The position numbers were made by a program, and so were the translations under genes. Below the pieces are notes generated by a model, which did not search any database, was not told the origin of the DNA, and saw nothing but the letters and a program-made list of their open reading frames with translations. Shown here in pieces: positions 1 to 9,919 of a DNA stretch of 20,121 nucleotides. Location of the stretch: the NCBI GenBank assembly GCA_001579985.1, contig LRSR01014335.1:1-20121 (forward strand), given 5' to 3'. Each line of letters begins with the position of its first letter. The first letter of the stretch is position 1. This DNA is from Hypsibius dujardini (Eukaryota > Tardigrada > Eutardigrada > Parachela > Hypsibiidae).

Positions 1-524
1 GTGGAATGGGATGAAGGCAGACTCTATTGGCGAGGCTCAGGCACAGACGAATCAGACACGCATGGCTTCACAATCAACCGGGCCAAGTCGTAGTCCGAGG
101 GTGTGTAAGGAGATTGCCAGTTTCCGCTCAATGCCAGCATAACTGTAATGCAATTAGGCTGCACACACGGGGTGTCTAATTCTAAGGACCGCGAACAGCT
201 GAACCAACCGTCAAACACAAGTTGGAAAGTAAATCTTCTCGCTCGCGTATATTCCAACGATGCTGTAAATTATATTCAACTCTTGCCTTGACCTGTTTCT
301 TTTACATTGAAAGGATCGTTTTATACAGTCCGATTCTTCCTTAACCCGTTAATGCCCGTTATCCAATCGGACCCGATTTGCGTGTCAGAGTATCTTTCTT
401 TATATGATTCTCTTAACATAAGAAAAACGTCACTCTCGTTTTATTTTGGCCTTACCATTATTCACTTTTGAGTCAGAAAAAAATTGCTGAGGAAAAGAGT
501 TTCTAGCACCGGTGCCATATCTAT

Positions 525-543
525 ATCAATCAATCAATCAATC
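525..543. repeat. ATCA tetranucleotide microsatellite
   Basis: Between four and five tandem copies of ATCA in otherwise AT-rich non-coding sequence. This is a short simple repeat with no visible link to a gene. Confidence 0.8.
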
Positions 544-779
544 GACGAGGTTCCATAGTAGTCAGTTTTATGCATTTTTTTCCAAAACATCGGATATCTT
601 TTTTGACCATTAGCAACGTGCTATTCCTCAATTCGACTGAGATAATTAAAACCTAAAAACCAGATTTTCTAGAACTTTTGGCCAGCTCACAGTATGCGGA
701 GATCTTTTTCAAAAATAGTCAACCTTCTCAATTTTTGCCGGACTTCGGTCAGGCAGAAAATAATGAAACCATGATTTCT

Positions 780-850
780 AAATTTCAAGCAATAATTTTC
801 AAAGTTAATTTAGTTTAGGAAAATCGCTTTTGAAAATTGCTTGAAAATTT
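780..850. repeat. Imperfect inverted repeat with about 24-nt arms
   Basis: The left arm (780-804, AAATTTCAAGCAATAATTTT...) is nearly the reverse complement of the right arm (827-850, CTTTTGAAAATTGCTTGAAA...). The AT-rich loop is about 22 nt. It could fold as a hairpin or be a remnant of a small foldback element. There is no coding potential and no target-site duplication that I can identify. Confidence 0.6.
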
Positions 851-1304
851 GGAAATCGCCATGTCAAAAGAAAGAGAAGAGAAACAAGGGAAATAGTAAT
901 CCAAATACTAAATGAGGGTAGGCATAAATATTATCGAGTTCATTAAATTCTAAATCATCTATGCGCAGTCATCTATATAATATAAAATGGCCATGCTTCT
1001 AGCATTCGTATTTCTGCATGCACCATCAACCTAATCAAGGTGAGTTGTCTGAAAAATACATCGCGCTCATTGATTAGTCTGCGAGTATGAAGAGCTTGAA
1101 ATGAAATAACAAGAATTTAAGATATCCACTCTGGGAACTTGATCAAACAGAGATTTATCCTTGCACTTCAGATCAGGTCGTATTGATTATAAACGTACTT
1201 ACAGCCAAGAGGGTGTCCCATACTATCTTTATGCTACAGCTTCGAGGTGTGAAGAATGTGGAAGGACGAATGTGCTTGTCCTTCGATGGGATTACTTAAG
1301 TCCC

Positions 1305-1508
1305 TTAAGAAATCACGCGAGCTCGGTCGAGGACCGGTTGGTCTAGACCGCCGTCTGAGTAGACGTCGTGTCGCGCCCTTGCTTCAGGAAATGACGTAAT
1401 GTAGAAGTTGAGAAGTGCCTCTCGTTGAGTGTCCGTCAACAGGAACTCGCGTCTTTCTCCCTCGTTGAGTTGTCTCGCAGAAGCGACCAGACCGGAATAA
1501 GTTTGCAT
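1305..1508 (-). CDS. Short unrecognised ORF in a GC-richer island (doubtful)
   Basis: An ATG-started frame of 67 codons on the minus strand, charged and Arg/Glu-rich, with no motif I recognise. It stands out only because this patch is richer in G and C than its surroundings and the residue mix looks protein-like. The plus strand of the same patch repeats CTCGTTGAGT at 1421-1430 and 1461-1470, which gives the predicted peptide two similar segments. There is no clear promoter or splice context. It may be a chance frame or an exon or transposon remnant. Confidence 0.15.
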   Translation of the reverse strand: MQTYSGLVASARQLNEGERREFLLTDTQREALLNFYITSFPEARARHDVYSDGGLDQPVLDRARVIS

Positions 1509-2346
1509 TTTCTAACTGGCTCCTGTTACACGTTTTTTGACAGTTCACAAAACAGTAAATGGATCATTAGCCGCGAATTGCGTTCACTAATTGTCATGGG
1601 CATAAAGAAAATGACAGTTTGGGAACAACATTTTTTTCTGTGAATTGCTCAATTTTGTGTTTGCTTTCGAGTTTTCTTAATTCTTCATCATTATTTGCAC
1701 TTACGCTGATTAGTGAATGTATTATCACAGGTATATTTAATTGGCCTGATTAAATTAGTTTTATTTGATATAGACTCGAAGTTTGAGACAAGCTTATACG
1801 AGAACTGACTAAGGAGCTTTGTTACTCACAAAAATAAATATCACTGAAAAACCTAAAAGGTCGAGATCTTTAACTACAACTTTTGTTTTACTTTTTTTAT
1901 TCAATTACTGTAAGATCACTGTGCCTCTCTTGCAGAAGGTCATTCCGATAAGTGTGGTCTTGAATAGAACGCCCGCAATTTGTTATTAACACTCAAGTTG
2001 ATCCTGCCGATCTCTCTATTGCAAGACAACAAAGCGATATTGATTAACAAGTTCCATCCCAGCTGCTGCACGCTGCACCGGATGAAAGTGCTTTTAATCA
2101 ACCACATAAAAAAGCAATTACCAGGAGCTTTTTCCGGCGCTCCGGAAGCTTGCGTGTCTGGGATGTTTCCAATGTAATATAGCACTCAGGCCACCTGCCT
2201 GAACTTTATTGGACGGTTCTATTTCGCAAAATATTTTTCCATTAAGCAGAGCCCGAGATCAGCGGGTGCTGTCTGACATACCAACGCAAATATTACGCAC
2301 AGTATGCAGATCAGTGGTAACAGCCCTTCCCCTTCCTCTTCTGTAG

Positions 2347-2653
2347 CGCTACATCGCCATCTGCCACCCACTCTTGGCCAAGCGTGTCTGCAATCTCCAG
2401 CGCGCCAAAAAAATAATCCTCTGTTTGTGGACTGTCGCATTTGTATCCGCGGTACCGTGGTTGGGCCTGACGGTGACGAAGCAATTCCGTAACAATCCGG
2501 ATATACAAGTTTGTAGTTTTCGTCTCACGCCGGACACCTACCATATGTATGTAGATTTCAATATCGTAATCCAAACAACAACAGAATGCACGATAATTCT
2601 CACACAATTTGTCTGTCTGTCTGTCTTGTCTGTCTGTCTGTCTGTCTGTCTGT

Positions 2654-2718
<65 letters not shown>

Positions 2719-5700
2719 TTGTCTGTCTGTCTTTCTGTTTGTATGTCTGTTTATATGTCTGTCTCTCTGTCTAGACATCCGTATTTCGTAAATTCCTAGT
2801 CCTTCTCTAGATATCCAACTTTATTCGGAATCGACATCATTGTCTTCTACGCGATTCCTCTTATCCTGGCTACGGTGCTGTATACGAAAATCGGTCTAAC
2901 CCTGCGCCAAAGTTCGCGCTCCGGCTCCGTCTACGCGAAGAGTATCCGTCGTCACACAGGCGGTGGCGGTGGAGGCGGCTCTATCCGCAGCCGCCAGCCC
3001 AGCGTGAGGGTGCGTAATGGCAGCCAGATGGAAAATAAGGCCGCAACGGAGAAAGAACGACGCGTGAGCGTGAGCCTCGGCGGTGGTGGAGGAGACTACT
3101 CATCATTGCCAGGGACCTCGCAGGCGGAAAATGAGCCTGGCAAAGCGTCGGCCGGACCGAGTTTACGTCAATCACGGATCAAGGTTAGTGGAATGACAGG
3201 AAACAAAACCGCGGCCTCTGTGAACAGGCCTAAGAATAGCCTTGAAAAAGTTGCGCGAGTGAAAGAGCGAGCGGAATAGGCAGAGGGAAAGGGAATGAGG
3301 GTGTGCTCTTACGGGTGGTATTCGATCCGGACAGATTTTCACACACACATACACACATGTAGTGCACTCAAACAAGATTAGCCGTCACATTAGAGTCAAG
3401 GAAACGTGCTCGCAAGTCAGACGGAAATCCGATCTCACGATTTAATGAGGGAAACCGAGTCAGCAACAACAACCAACGAACGATCGACCTCGTGAATCTT
3501 GCGGAATTTGTACACTGCATTGTCTATTAAGCCGTTTATGTCTTAACATTAGCTGTTTCTAAGCATTTGTTTCCCTATTATTTAATAGGGAAACAAATGC
3601 AGACATAATGCTTATGTCTGCAGGTCTGTGAGTTGTTCGTGCAAAAATAACTCCAGACATCTGGCGCCACAGGGCCGGTGACGTCACCACAGGTATTGAC
3701 GTCACAGGGCCGATGTGGATTAAAGTTCGTGTATTGAGATGTGTTGTCTGCTTAAGGGTACTCTTTTCGTTTCATGGACATCTTCGTGTCTTCATATTCT
3801 TTGAATGGTGCGAGGATGAAAGTACTGTGTTTTTGTTCTCTCTCCCTCAAATTGACATGATATTATTTTGATGGACTAATCAGTCTGTTGTGTGCCTGTG
3901 TTCCGTTTAGCTGGAAATGTTTCTTTGTCTGCCATGTTTGTGCATTGGGATCGTGTGCGTGTCTTTGTCTGTGTCGGTGTCTGTTACTTGTACAACCGTG
4001 CTTTCTGCGGAGGACCTTTCGTGAAAGTCTGCGTCTTCTTCTGTCTGGATGTTGGTAGTATTGTCATGCTCTTTCGGCAGTGACTGGAGACGTCATCTGA
4101 TTGTCTGTGCCGATTTTGCATTTCGTTCTCTGTGCCTGGAGCTGTGGGGCGTAACTGTATCTCGAAGTAAAAGCCTTTAGCCAAATCTTTGTCTAAGGCT
4201 CTTACAGGTCGGGGCTGCGACCACTGTGAGGTAGACCAAGTGTGGGTAATAGTGTGTGATAACATTTTTTTGAGAATTCGAATTTTCAATCCTAATCATT
4301 ATAGAACTTGGGGGGGGGGGCGGTTTGAGGATCTGATTTCCAGCGTGCCCAGGAGTTTCAAAATACTTTGAATAATTTGCTGTTTTTGAGATGCTTAGAC
4401 CACTGTTGAATGTTTTCTACTTTGTACTTGGTGTTAGCGGCAGAGGTCCCTTGTTAGACACCGGTAATTAGGCCCCGAAAAGATATGTTTCAGAAAAGGA
4501 CGTTTGTGAACGTCTTACCAAATGCCAGGGGTCCTAGAATATGCCCCCCCCCCGTCCTAAAATGCTTAAAATAATCAAAAACGACAAGCCTAATTGAGAT
4601 TATTTTCTTTGAGAAATGCTGTTTACTCCTGAGCCCATTTACTAACCCATGACTAGTTTTGGGGTGTTAACCTCACGCACAGTGTGTAATCCTCAAATTC
4701 CTTAGTTAACACACTTTTCGGTTTTGATGCTCACTTTCTATGGATCTAAAAGACGAAGATTGTAGTTGAAAAAAGAAGTTGCGATAATTTGCACGAAAAA
4801 AAGCAAAGATAAAACTCTGTGGGTTAGAGAACCCAAAGGTCATGCAGGATTCCTGGTTCCGACATGTATCTGTAAGGACCCTAAAACGAGCGCCTGTCTA
4901 ACGTCTCCAAATATTACGAGGAACTTTCTTTGACGTTTTTATTGCATGGAAAAGTCTTCGGCACTGCTATATCCGCCGTCGGCGTTATCCTCAAAGATTC
5001 CGATGCAGGATGTCAGCCAACTGAGGCATACCAATTACAGGGAAATCGGAAATTGTTTGGCTTGAGGTTGAAAATAAATGACAGGTCAAATGACTCTCGC
5101 TTGAGTAATTGCCTTTGGAAGACCCTTATTTTCCGAGCTGCACATCTCGCAATTTACCTACACCCAGCACAGAGAGCCAATCACAACACAAAAATCAACG
5201 TATTACATCAAACAACCGACACTCTCTGGACAGTCTCTTAATGATGCCGTTTCCAGTAGACATCACTCAGCAACGTGTTTGCCGTCTTTCGTGCCACCGC
5301 GACCACCACGCAGTCAAATACCACAATTATACCCGCTCAATCAGCAGGCATTACAATTCTTTTCAGGTCATTCGCATGCTCCTGGTCATCGTTATCCTAT
5401 TTGCCATCCTCTGGCTCCCCTATCGGGGCATTAGCCTGTACAATGGGTTCGCTGCGAAGCCGTTCTACAACAAATGGGCCATGTTCTTCGCCAAAACCTG
5501 CATCTTTCTTAACTCCTCCGTCAATCCCATCCTTTACAACGGTATGTGTGTCTGTGCTTGTGAATGGGGAGACAAGTGAATGTGCCACACCCAGACCTCA
5601 CGGGCGAATGAACATGCAAATGTATGGAATTAACTCTCATTTCGGAATCCGATTACAGCAATGAGCAAACGCTTCAGACAAGCGTTTCGGGACATCCTCC

Positions 5701-5807
5701 TCGGGGAGCGGTCTGACAAATCATGTAAGTAGGTATCTTCCTACGCAGTGGTGAAAAGACCCGCTTTGTGGATTAAAACGCTGTAGAACACAAATTGAAG
5801 ACACAGA

Positions 5808-5845
<38 letters not shown>

Positions 5846-6295
5846 TAGGCACAGACACAGACGCAGACACAGACACAGACACAGACATAGACACAGACAC
5901 AGGCACAGGCACAGGCACAGACACAGATACAGTGCCTGAAAATGTTGTTTACAGCAAATTCAACGACTGACGGCGTATGTCAGTCTTCGCGTTCTCTGCT
6001 CATCAACAACGGCGGGTCACCTTGTCCTTCGCCCAGCTACTCGAGGGGCGAAAACGTTTGGAGCAACGGCGTCAGCAAAAGCATACCAAATAACGGTAGC
6101 TTCAGGCATCCTCCTGCCCAGAACCGTGATAAAGATTATGTGCATCGACTCAACAATGGTCATTCAGTGGCCTTCCTCGATCCCAGCGACATTACAGCCA
6201 ATGGTGATGCAGTCTCCGTTAAATGTGCCACAGCTGTTGTCATCACCATCAACAACGGCGGCCAAGCCTGTTCCCATTTAAGGCATTCCCACTGA
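2347..6295 (+). CDS. TRH/EFLamide-receptor-like rhodopsin-family GPCR, 3' five coding exons (5' partial)
   Basis: A class A GPCR for the plasma membrane, closest by eye to thyrotropin-releasing-hormone receptors and their invertebrate EFLamide-type relatives. Known members bind short amidated peptides and couple to Gq. Deduced coding exons are 2347-2546, 2811-3183, 5367-5541, 5659-5724 and 5955-6295. All boundaries are GT/AG, the phases (0/2/0/1/1) are compatible, and they total 1155 nt, or 384 residues plus TGA. The visible chain starts at the arginine of the E/DRY motif (RYIAICHP). It continues through TM4, an ECL2 cysteine (QVCSF), TM5 (FYAIPLILATVLY), a long ICL3 with Gly runs and basic patches, TM6 (FAILWLPYR), TM7 (NSSVNPILYN) and helix 8 (MSKRFRQAFRDILLG). 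A tail rich in Ser and Asn follows and has two INNGG motifs. ICL3, at about 100 residues, seems longer than in vertebrate TRH receptors. The family call is strong; the ligand is inference. Confidence 0.85.
2611..2774. repeat. CTGT/GTCT tetranucleotide microsatellite inside a GPCR intron
   Basis: About 160 nt of almost uninterrupted GTCT repeats with scattered T and A variants. It lies in the 264-nt intron 2547-2810, which runs from a GTATGT donor to a CTTCTCTAG acceptor. It ends about 36 nt before the acceptor and supplies a pyrimidine-rich run there. Every strand and frame is open through it, which creates spurious Cys-Leu-Ser-Val or Asp-Arg-Gln-Thr peptides. Confidence 0.95.
3563..3621. repeat. 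Two overlapping perfect palindromes (hairpins)
   Basis: The first has 18-nt perfect arms (3563-3580 and 3583-3600) around a TT centre. The second has 9-nt perfect arms, GCAGACATA at 3599-3607 and TATGTCTGC at 3613-3621, with a 5-nt loop. It shares the GC at 3599-3600 with the first. In addition TAAGCAT (3560-3566) and ATGCTTA (3608-3614) are mutually complementary, so alternative pairings are possible. The element is intronic. Confidence 0.9.
3679..3704. promoter_or_regulatory. Two full CRE palindromes (TGACGTCA) within a direct repeat
   Basis: TGACGTCA occurs at 3679-3686 and 3697-3704, centres 18 bp apart. They are flanked by copies of CACAGGGCCG at 3668-3677 and 3703-3712. The full palindrome is the consensus site of CREB/ATF-type bZIP factors. 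Its place in the first large intron visible here fits an intronic enhancer, but function is inferred from motif and spacing only. Confidence 0.45.
5801..5932. repeat. CAGGCA/CAGACA hexanucleotide minisatellite in the last GPCR intron
   Basis: About 22 tandem 6-nt units, mostly CAGGCA and CAGACA with a few variants. They lie in the 230-nt intron 5725-5954 (donor CAT|GTAAGT, acceptor GTTTACAG|CA). The repeat length is a multiple of three and open in several frames, but the splice signals and phases around it mark it as intronic. Confidence 0.9.
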
Positions 6296-7658
6296 CCTTT
6301 TCGCTTTTCCCATTTTATACCTGTACTCTTGGACTACACAAATTTACGGCTCACGTTTGCGCCACTCTTTCTCTCTCCTTCATTCTTAAATCATGACACC
6401 GTCGTGAGTTGCTCATGTGATCTGTTATATTGCTTTCAGGTAGTTTTATGATGTACCTCTCTGGCATGAGCAGAACCTAATTAAATTGGCGAATTATCAT
6501 TTCATGGCGAGCATGCTGTGACAGGGATTGGGATCTGGATGATGAATCAGACCAGTCAAAAGGAGCACAAATACAAGGTCCAAGCCTTCAAAAGGGAATA
6601 TTCGAAAAGGCAGCGAGATATATGGAAAAACAACCGTTCGGTAGAAAGCTTAAACATGACTGAAGAACTGAATCGCAAACAAGTCTGCATGCACGAAAGA
6701 GCCAGGAGGCGACAGGTGGCGCCACAAACCAAATTGAAGTTCTAGGCACCAATAGCAAAAAGGTTGCCAGCCCGGCCCCCGGGGGGGGGGAGGAGGGTGT
6801 CAGACTGTAATATGTACTGACTGCCTAAAAGTTATGCCCCCAAGTGATTTTAACGTCGGGGGGGATCATGCTTTGGTATGTAAAATGCCTGAACAATCAT
6901 GTCCCCTCAAGTGGTTTCGCGCGGTATATCTAAGCCTGTATGGACAGAATGTCCGGGCCCAGAATTTTTGGACACAAAATGTCTAATGGGGCTATAAATT
7001 GGCGCTGCAGAACATCCGATGTTCGATGATTTGGAACTATACATCTTTAAGCACACGCAAAATGATTCGGAAGATGAATGTTGAGAGATAAACGAAACGA
7101 GATCCGATTAACGTCTTCTGGTGACCACTTGTTTGCAGTCTGCATGACTTTTTAGCCAAACTGGAACGGCTCTGGTTGGTTAGAACCTTCCTGATGGAGG
7201 CAAACGAATGTATTTGCCGGCGTAACTCTACTTTCTCTTCGTAAATACACTAATAAAACGTTTGCTGACGACATTGTGATCGCTGAACACGGAAAAGTGT
7301 TTACCCTCGGGTGACGGACGTCTAGTCCCATATAAAAATACGTTCTTATGATCGTTCACAGGTTCGTTTTCAGTCCGTGTTGTAACTTAAAGCATCATCA
7401 GGCGCGAGTGAAGATAAAAACATTTACAGGATGCGGAAAATTCCACGCAAAAAAACAACACACTTTCGTAATATTTTGGCGGCACCTTGGCAATAACAAT
7501 GCCTTACAATACTATGGGAAACACCATTCAAACACAAATTTTTCGCATCAGCTAGTTAGATACTTTCGGCTGCGTTACCTTGATAGCAATACTTTTCCAT
7601 TTCACTTTCAATCTTCTTAACAATTTTAAATAAAACAAAGGTCTTGACCGTTGTTTTC
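6296..7658. other. 3' flank of the GPCR gene and spacer, no gene recognised
   Basis: A candidate AATAAA lies at 7252-7257, about 960 nt after the receptor stop. That is far but possible for a 3' UTR. A run of C5G10 occurs at 6776-6790. Two imperfect copies of a motif like ATGYCCCYCAAGTGRTTT lie at about 6835-6852 and 6899-6917. Basic or low-complexity short frames here show no family signature. Confidence 0.5.
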
Positions 7659-8012
7659 ATGGTTGTCCTGTCCATCTTTCTGACCGGAGCTCAATTTGCA
7701 GCGCCGTTAACACCAACTCTACAAACGTAAGCATCCTCTAAATATCAACATCTACTTTGTGGCTCTCTTTTTACAGTAGATAGTACTGAAGATTTGCTTG
7801 TTTTAGAAATGCAAAAGGAAACAAAGTGTGTCCTCAGTGCCAAGTGCCAAAAAGATGCAGAGACGATTCGCAGCAATGATGTCTGCGGAAACGACGGGAT
7901 AGCCTACGCCTATACGCAGAACTGCGGCCGACTCAACACCTTCAACTGGAGAAAAGATTTGTTAGAATTTTATAACTTTAACGCAGAACAAAGTGCCCTC
8001 GATTCACTTTGA
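7659..8012 (+). CDS. Possible secreted Kazal-like fragment, broken or mis-modelled (doubtful)
   Basis: A second exon, 7777-8012, follows a TTTTTACAG acceptor. It encodes about 77 residues with four cysteines and the core DVCGNDGIAYAY, which resembles the Kazal serine-protease-inhibitor signature (VCGSDGxTY). A full Kazal domain has six cysteines, and here the spacing to the fourth cysteine is off, so the domain is incomplete. Just upstream, 7659-7726 starts with ATG and encodes a hydrophobic signal-peptide-like stretch (MVVLSIFLTGAQFAA) ending at a good GTAAGC donor. The two do not join in frame: the donor is phase 2, the exon needs phase 1, and the direct join meets TAG at once. This may be a pseudogene, a wrong acceptor, or unrelated pieces. 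Confidence 0.3.
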
Positions 8013-9840
8013 CGGGATGAAATCATAATGACTGGCTGTGATGTTGCAGGGGTCTGTTAACCCTCCTTGTTTTCATGTCAATTAGCAGCAAATGATTCTG
8101 AACGTTCTAAGCCTTTGTAAATTTTACGATGAAGCCCACAAGTAAAGCCGTACTCGAGCCTGCTTTTGGTCTTAATCTGTGCAAATGTAAGCATATTTTG
8201 ATATTGAAATGGAAGAGAATTGTACGTCTGTGTACAATTTGTGATTGGCATATACTGTACATTCAAGCAATGAGGATCTTGACACTGAAACAGTTTTGCC
8301 ATATGTGAGAATATCACGTTGGTCGCATCATTCCCCCCCCCCCGCGAGCCCACATTGAAACAGCCCTGATGATGCTGGGGGATGGCTTTGGGGCTTTGAT
8401 CAGTGGTTTAAGACTTAAACAGAAAAAGTGGAAAACAAAAAGGAAACCCTAGCACATGAGGGGACAAATTTAAACCCCTTTATGGGACGTGGGACACAAG
8501 AGCAACTTTTTTATATGGTGACGGGAACAAATTAAGTCAATTACAGCCATAATTTGTCCTCCGGACTTTATTCCATAAGAATATTCCAAATATATTTGTT
8601 ATAGTTCTTATATTTTTATTTGTTATACTTATATTTATTTTACTTATGTCTATTATGTTTAAATTGAATATATTTTTATTTGTATTATATTAAACTGATA
8701 TTTATTATATTCATATCTATTGTAAATTTTTATCATATATATTTCTGTTATATTTATATTTGTTGTATTTTATTTTATTATATCTACAGTTAAAATATTT
8801 ATATTCATTGTATTTATATTTAGGTAACAGCTGCAGGCACTTAGTTTCACTCAGGAAGTCTGCGCACACATAGTTTTCACTTAGTTTCATATTTATTTAT
8901 GATTATTTTTCTGAGGCTGCGGGCACTTAGTGTTACTATTTATTTGTAATGGGACCTAAATTATATGTAAGTGTTCGTATAACAGTAGAGGGCAGTAGGG
9001 ATCTGGTTACGGCTCCCACTAGAGATCATAGAATATTTTTATATTATAATCATCATGTTTAACATACTTTTATAATATATCAATTGTTTTATATTCAATA
9101 TCTATTTAAGTTTATTATAATATACATGATATTTGTATATCTATTATATTTAGATTTGTTTTTGAATTTTGAATATTCTTGTCTTTTCCGGGGGTTGATA
9201 AACAAGTTTATACTGGTAATTGCGGTCGGTACCCAAATAAAGTCCGAAAAAGGCCTCGAAAATGTTTTTTGGACCGTAAAACACTTGTTAGGGAAAACCA
9301 CAACCACATGAGAAACATGCGGAATATAAACCTTCAAGATTTCATCTTCCAGAGTGGATTCCTTCCCTTGTTTGTAAGTCGTCAACCAAAATTATCAACC
9401 GGGTCGTCAACCAACCAGGACCCGGAAAATTTAAGTAACATTTTTCTCTCGATGGTTTAAAACTGAGATAGTGTATAGTGTTGGACCCCACCATGGCATA
9501 CCAAGGGGTCGCCCGTCAACGGTTTGAGACGGTGGTGATGTCTGTGTCAGTCCCGCCAATATCACCTACGATAGATGGCGCCCCTGACAAATATATGAGT
9601 CAAAATACGATAATGAGGAACTGGTAAATATTTTAAATCACAAAACAAATAACAAGACTCGTCTATCGATAGGCCGTCAGATTGCAGCTCGTGAGCGCGT
9701 CAGTGACACCACCAGCGAGCGTCGTTGCAGATAGGCTAAGTACAAAGTTCAGAATTGTAACATGAAGCAGCATGTCTGTAGCTTGATAGTCTGAGCAAGA
9801 GGTATAATTTGCAAAGAATTCGATAAAAATATGCGCGTTA
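8013..9840. other. AT-rich spacer with low-complexity island and small direct repeats
   Basis: An 11-C run lies at 8333-8343. From about 8560 to 9175 the sequence is dominated by TATATTTATTTGTTATA-type runs. Inside this are two near-identical 16-mers, GCTGCAGGCACTTAGT at 8830-8845 and GCTGCGGGCACTTAGT at 8916-8931. GTCGTCAACCA is repeated at 9378-9388 and 9403-9413. No gene is recognisable. A TATAAT-like motif near 9803 precedes the Hsp70-like gene and is only a weak promoter candidate. Confidence 0.5.
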
Positions 9841-9919
9841 CATGTGCTTTAAAATTTGTCTTCGCCTGAGAATTTTCACGTTTTCGGTCAGGTTTGAACT
9901 GAAGCAGTTTCGACGTGTC

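Larger units (their letters stand above)
1..2346. other. No recognisable gene; probable upstream intron or flank of the GPCR gene
   Basis: The receptor gene enters the window at 2347 with an acceptor (TTCTTCTGTAG) and no start codon. Its TM1-TM3 exons must therefore lie further upstream. I looked in this stretch for a TM3-type exon ending just before the ERY/DRY arginine and found none. The segment is AT-rich and has short chance frames in all directions. It holds a small ATCA repeat, one imperfect inverted repeat and one GC-richer island near 1305-1508, each listed separately. It is best read as intron or intergenic DNA. Confidence 0.5.
3184..5366. other. Large GPCR intron (2183 nt), no protein-coding content seen
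   Basis: It separates the TM5/ICL3 exon from the TM6/TM7 exon. The donor is AAG|GTTAGT and the acceptor is TTCTTTTCAG|GTC, both phase 0. It contains the palindromes at 3563-3621, paired CRE-type sites at 3679-3704, an 11-G run at 4310-4320 and a 10-C run at 4544-4553. A frame of about 100 codons near 4930-5241 begins at TTG and has no recognisable content. Confidence 0.75.

Noticed and set aside
2311-2799. Long frames on both strands rich in Cys-Leu-Ser-Val or Asp-Arg-Gln-Thr
   Set aside because: They arise from the CTGT microsatellite, which is open in every frame. The real coding exon ends at 2546 at a GTATGT donor.
4930-5241. Plus-strand frame of about 100 codons in the large GPCR intron
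   Set aside because: It starts at TTG, has no recognisable motif, and lies in an intron bounded by compatible splice sites.
5721-5924. Minus-strand Val/Ser/Pro repeat protein
   Set aside because: It is a translation of the CAGRCA minisatellite inside a well-supported intron.
8078-8353. Minus-strand frame of 91 codons
   Set aside because: It begins at a non-ATG codon within the poly-G tract, and no family is recognisable.
9640-9842. Heat-shock elements upstream of the Hsp70-like gene
   Set aside because: I looked for alternating GAA/TTC units with 2-nt spacing and found none that fit.
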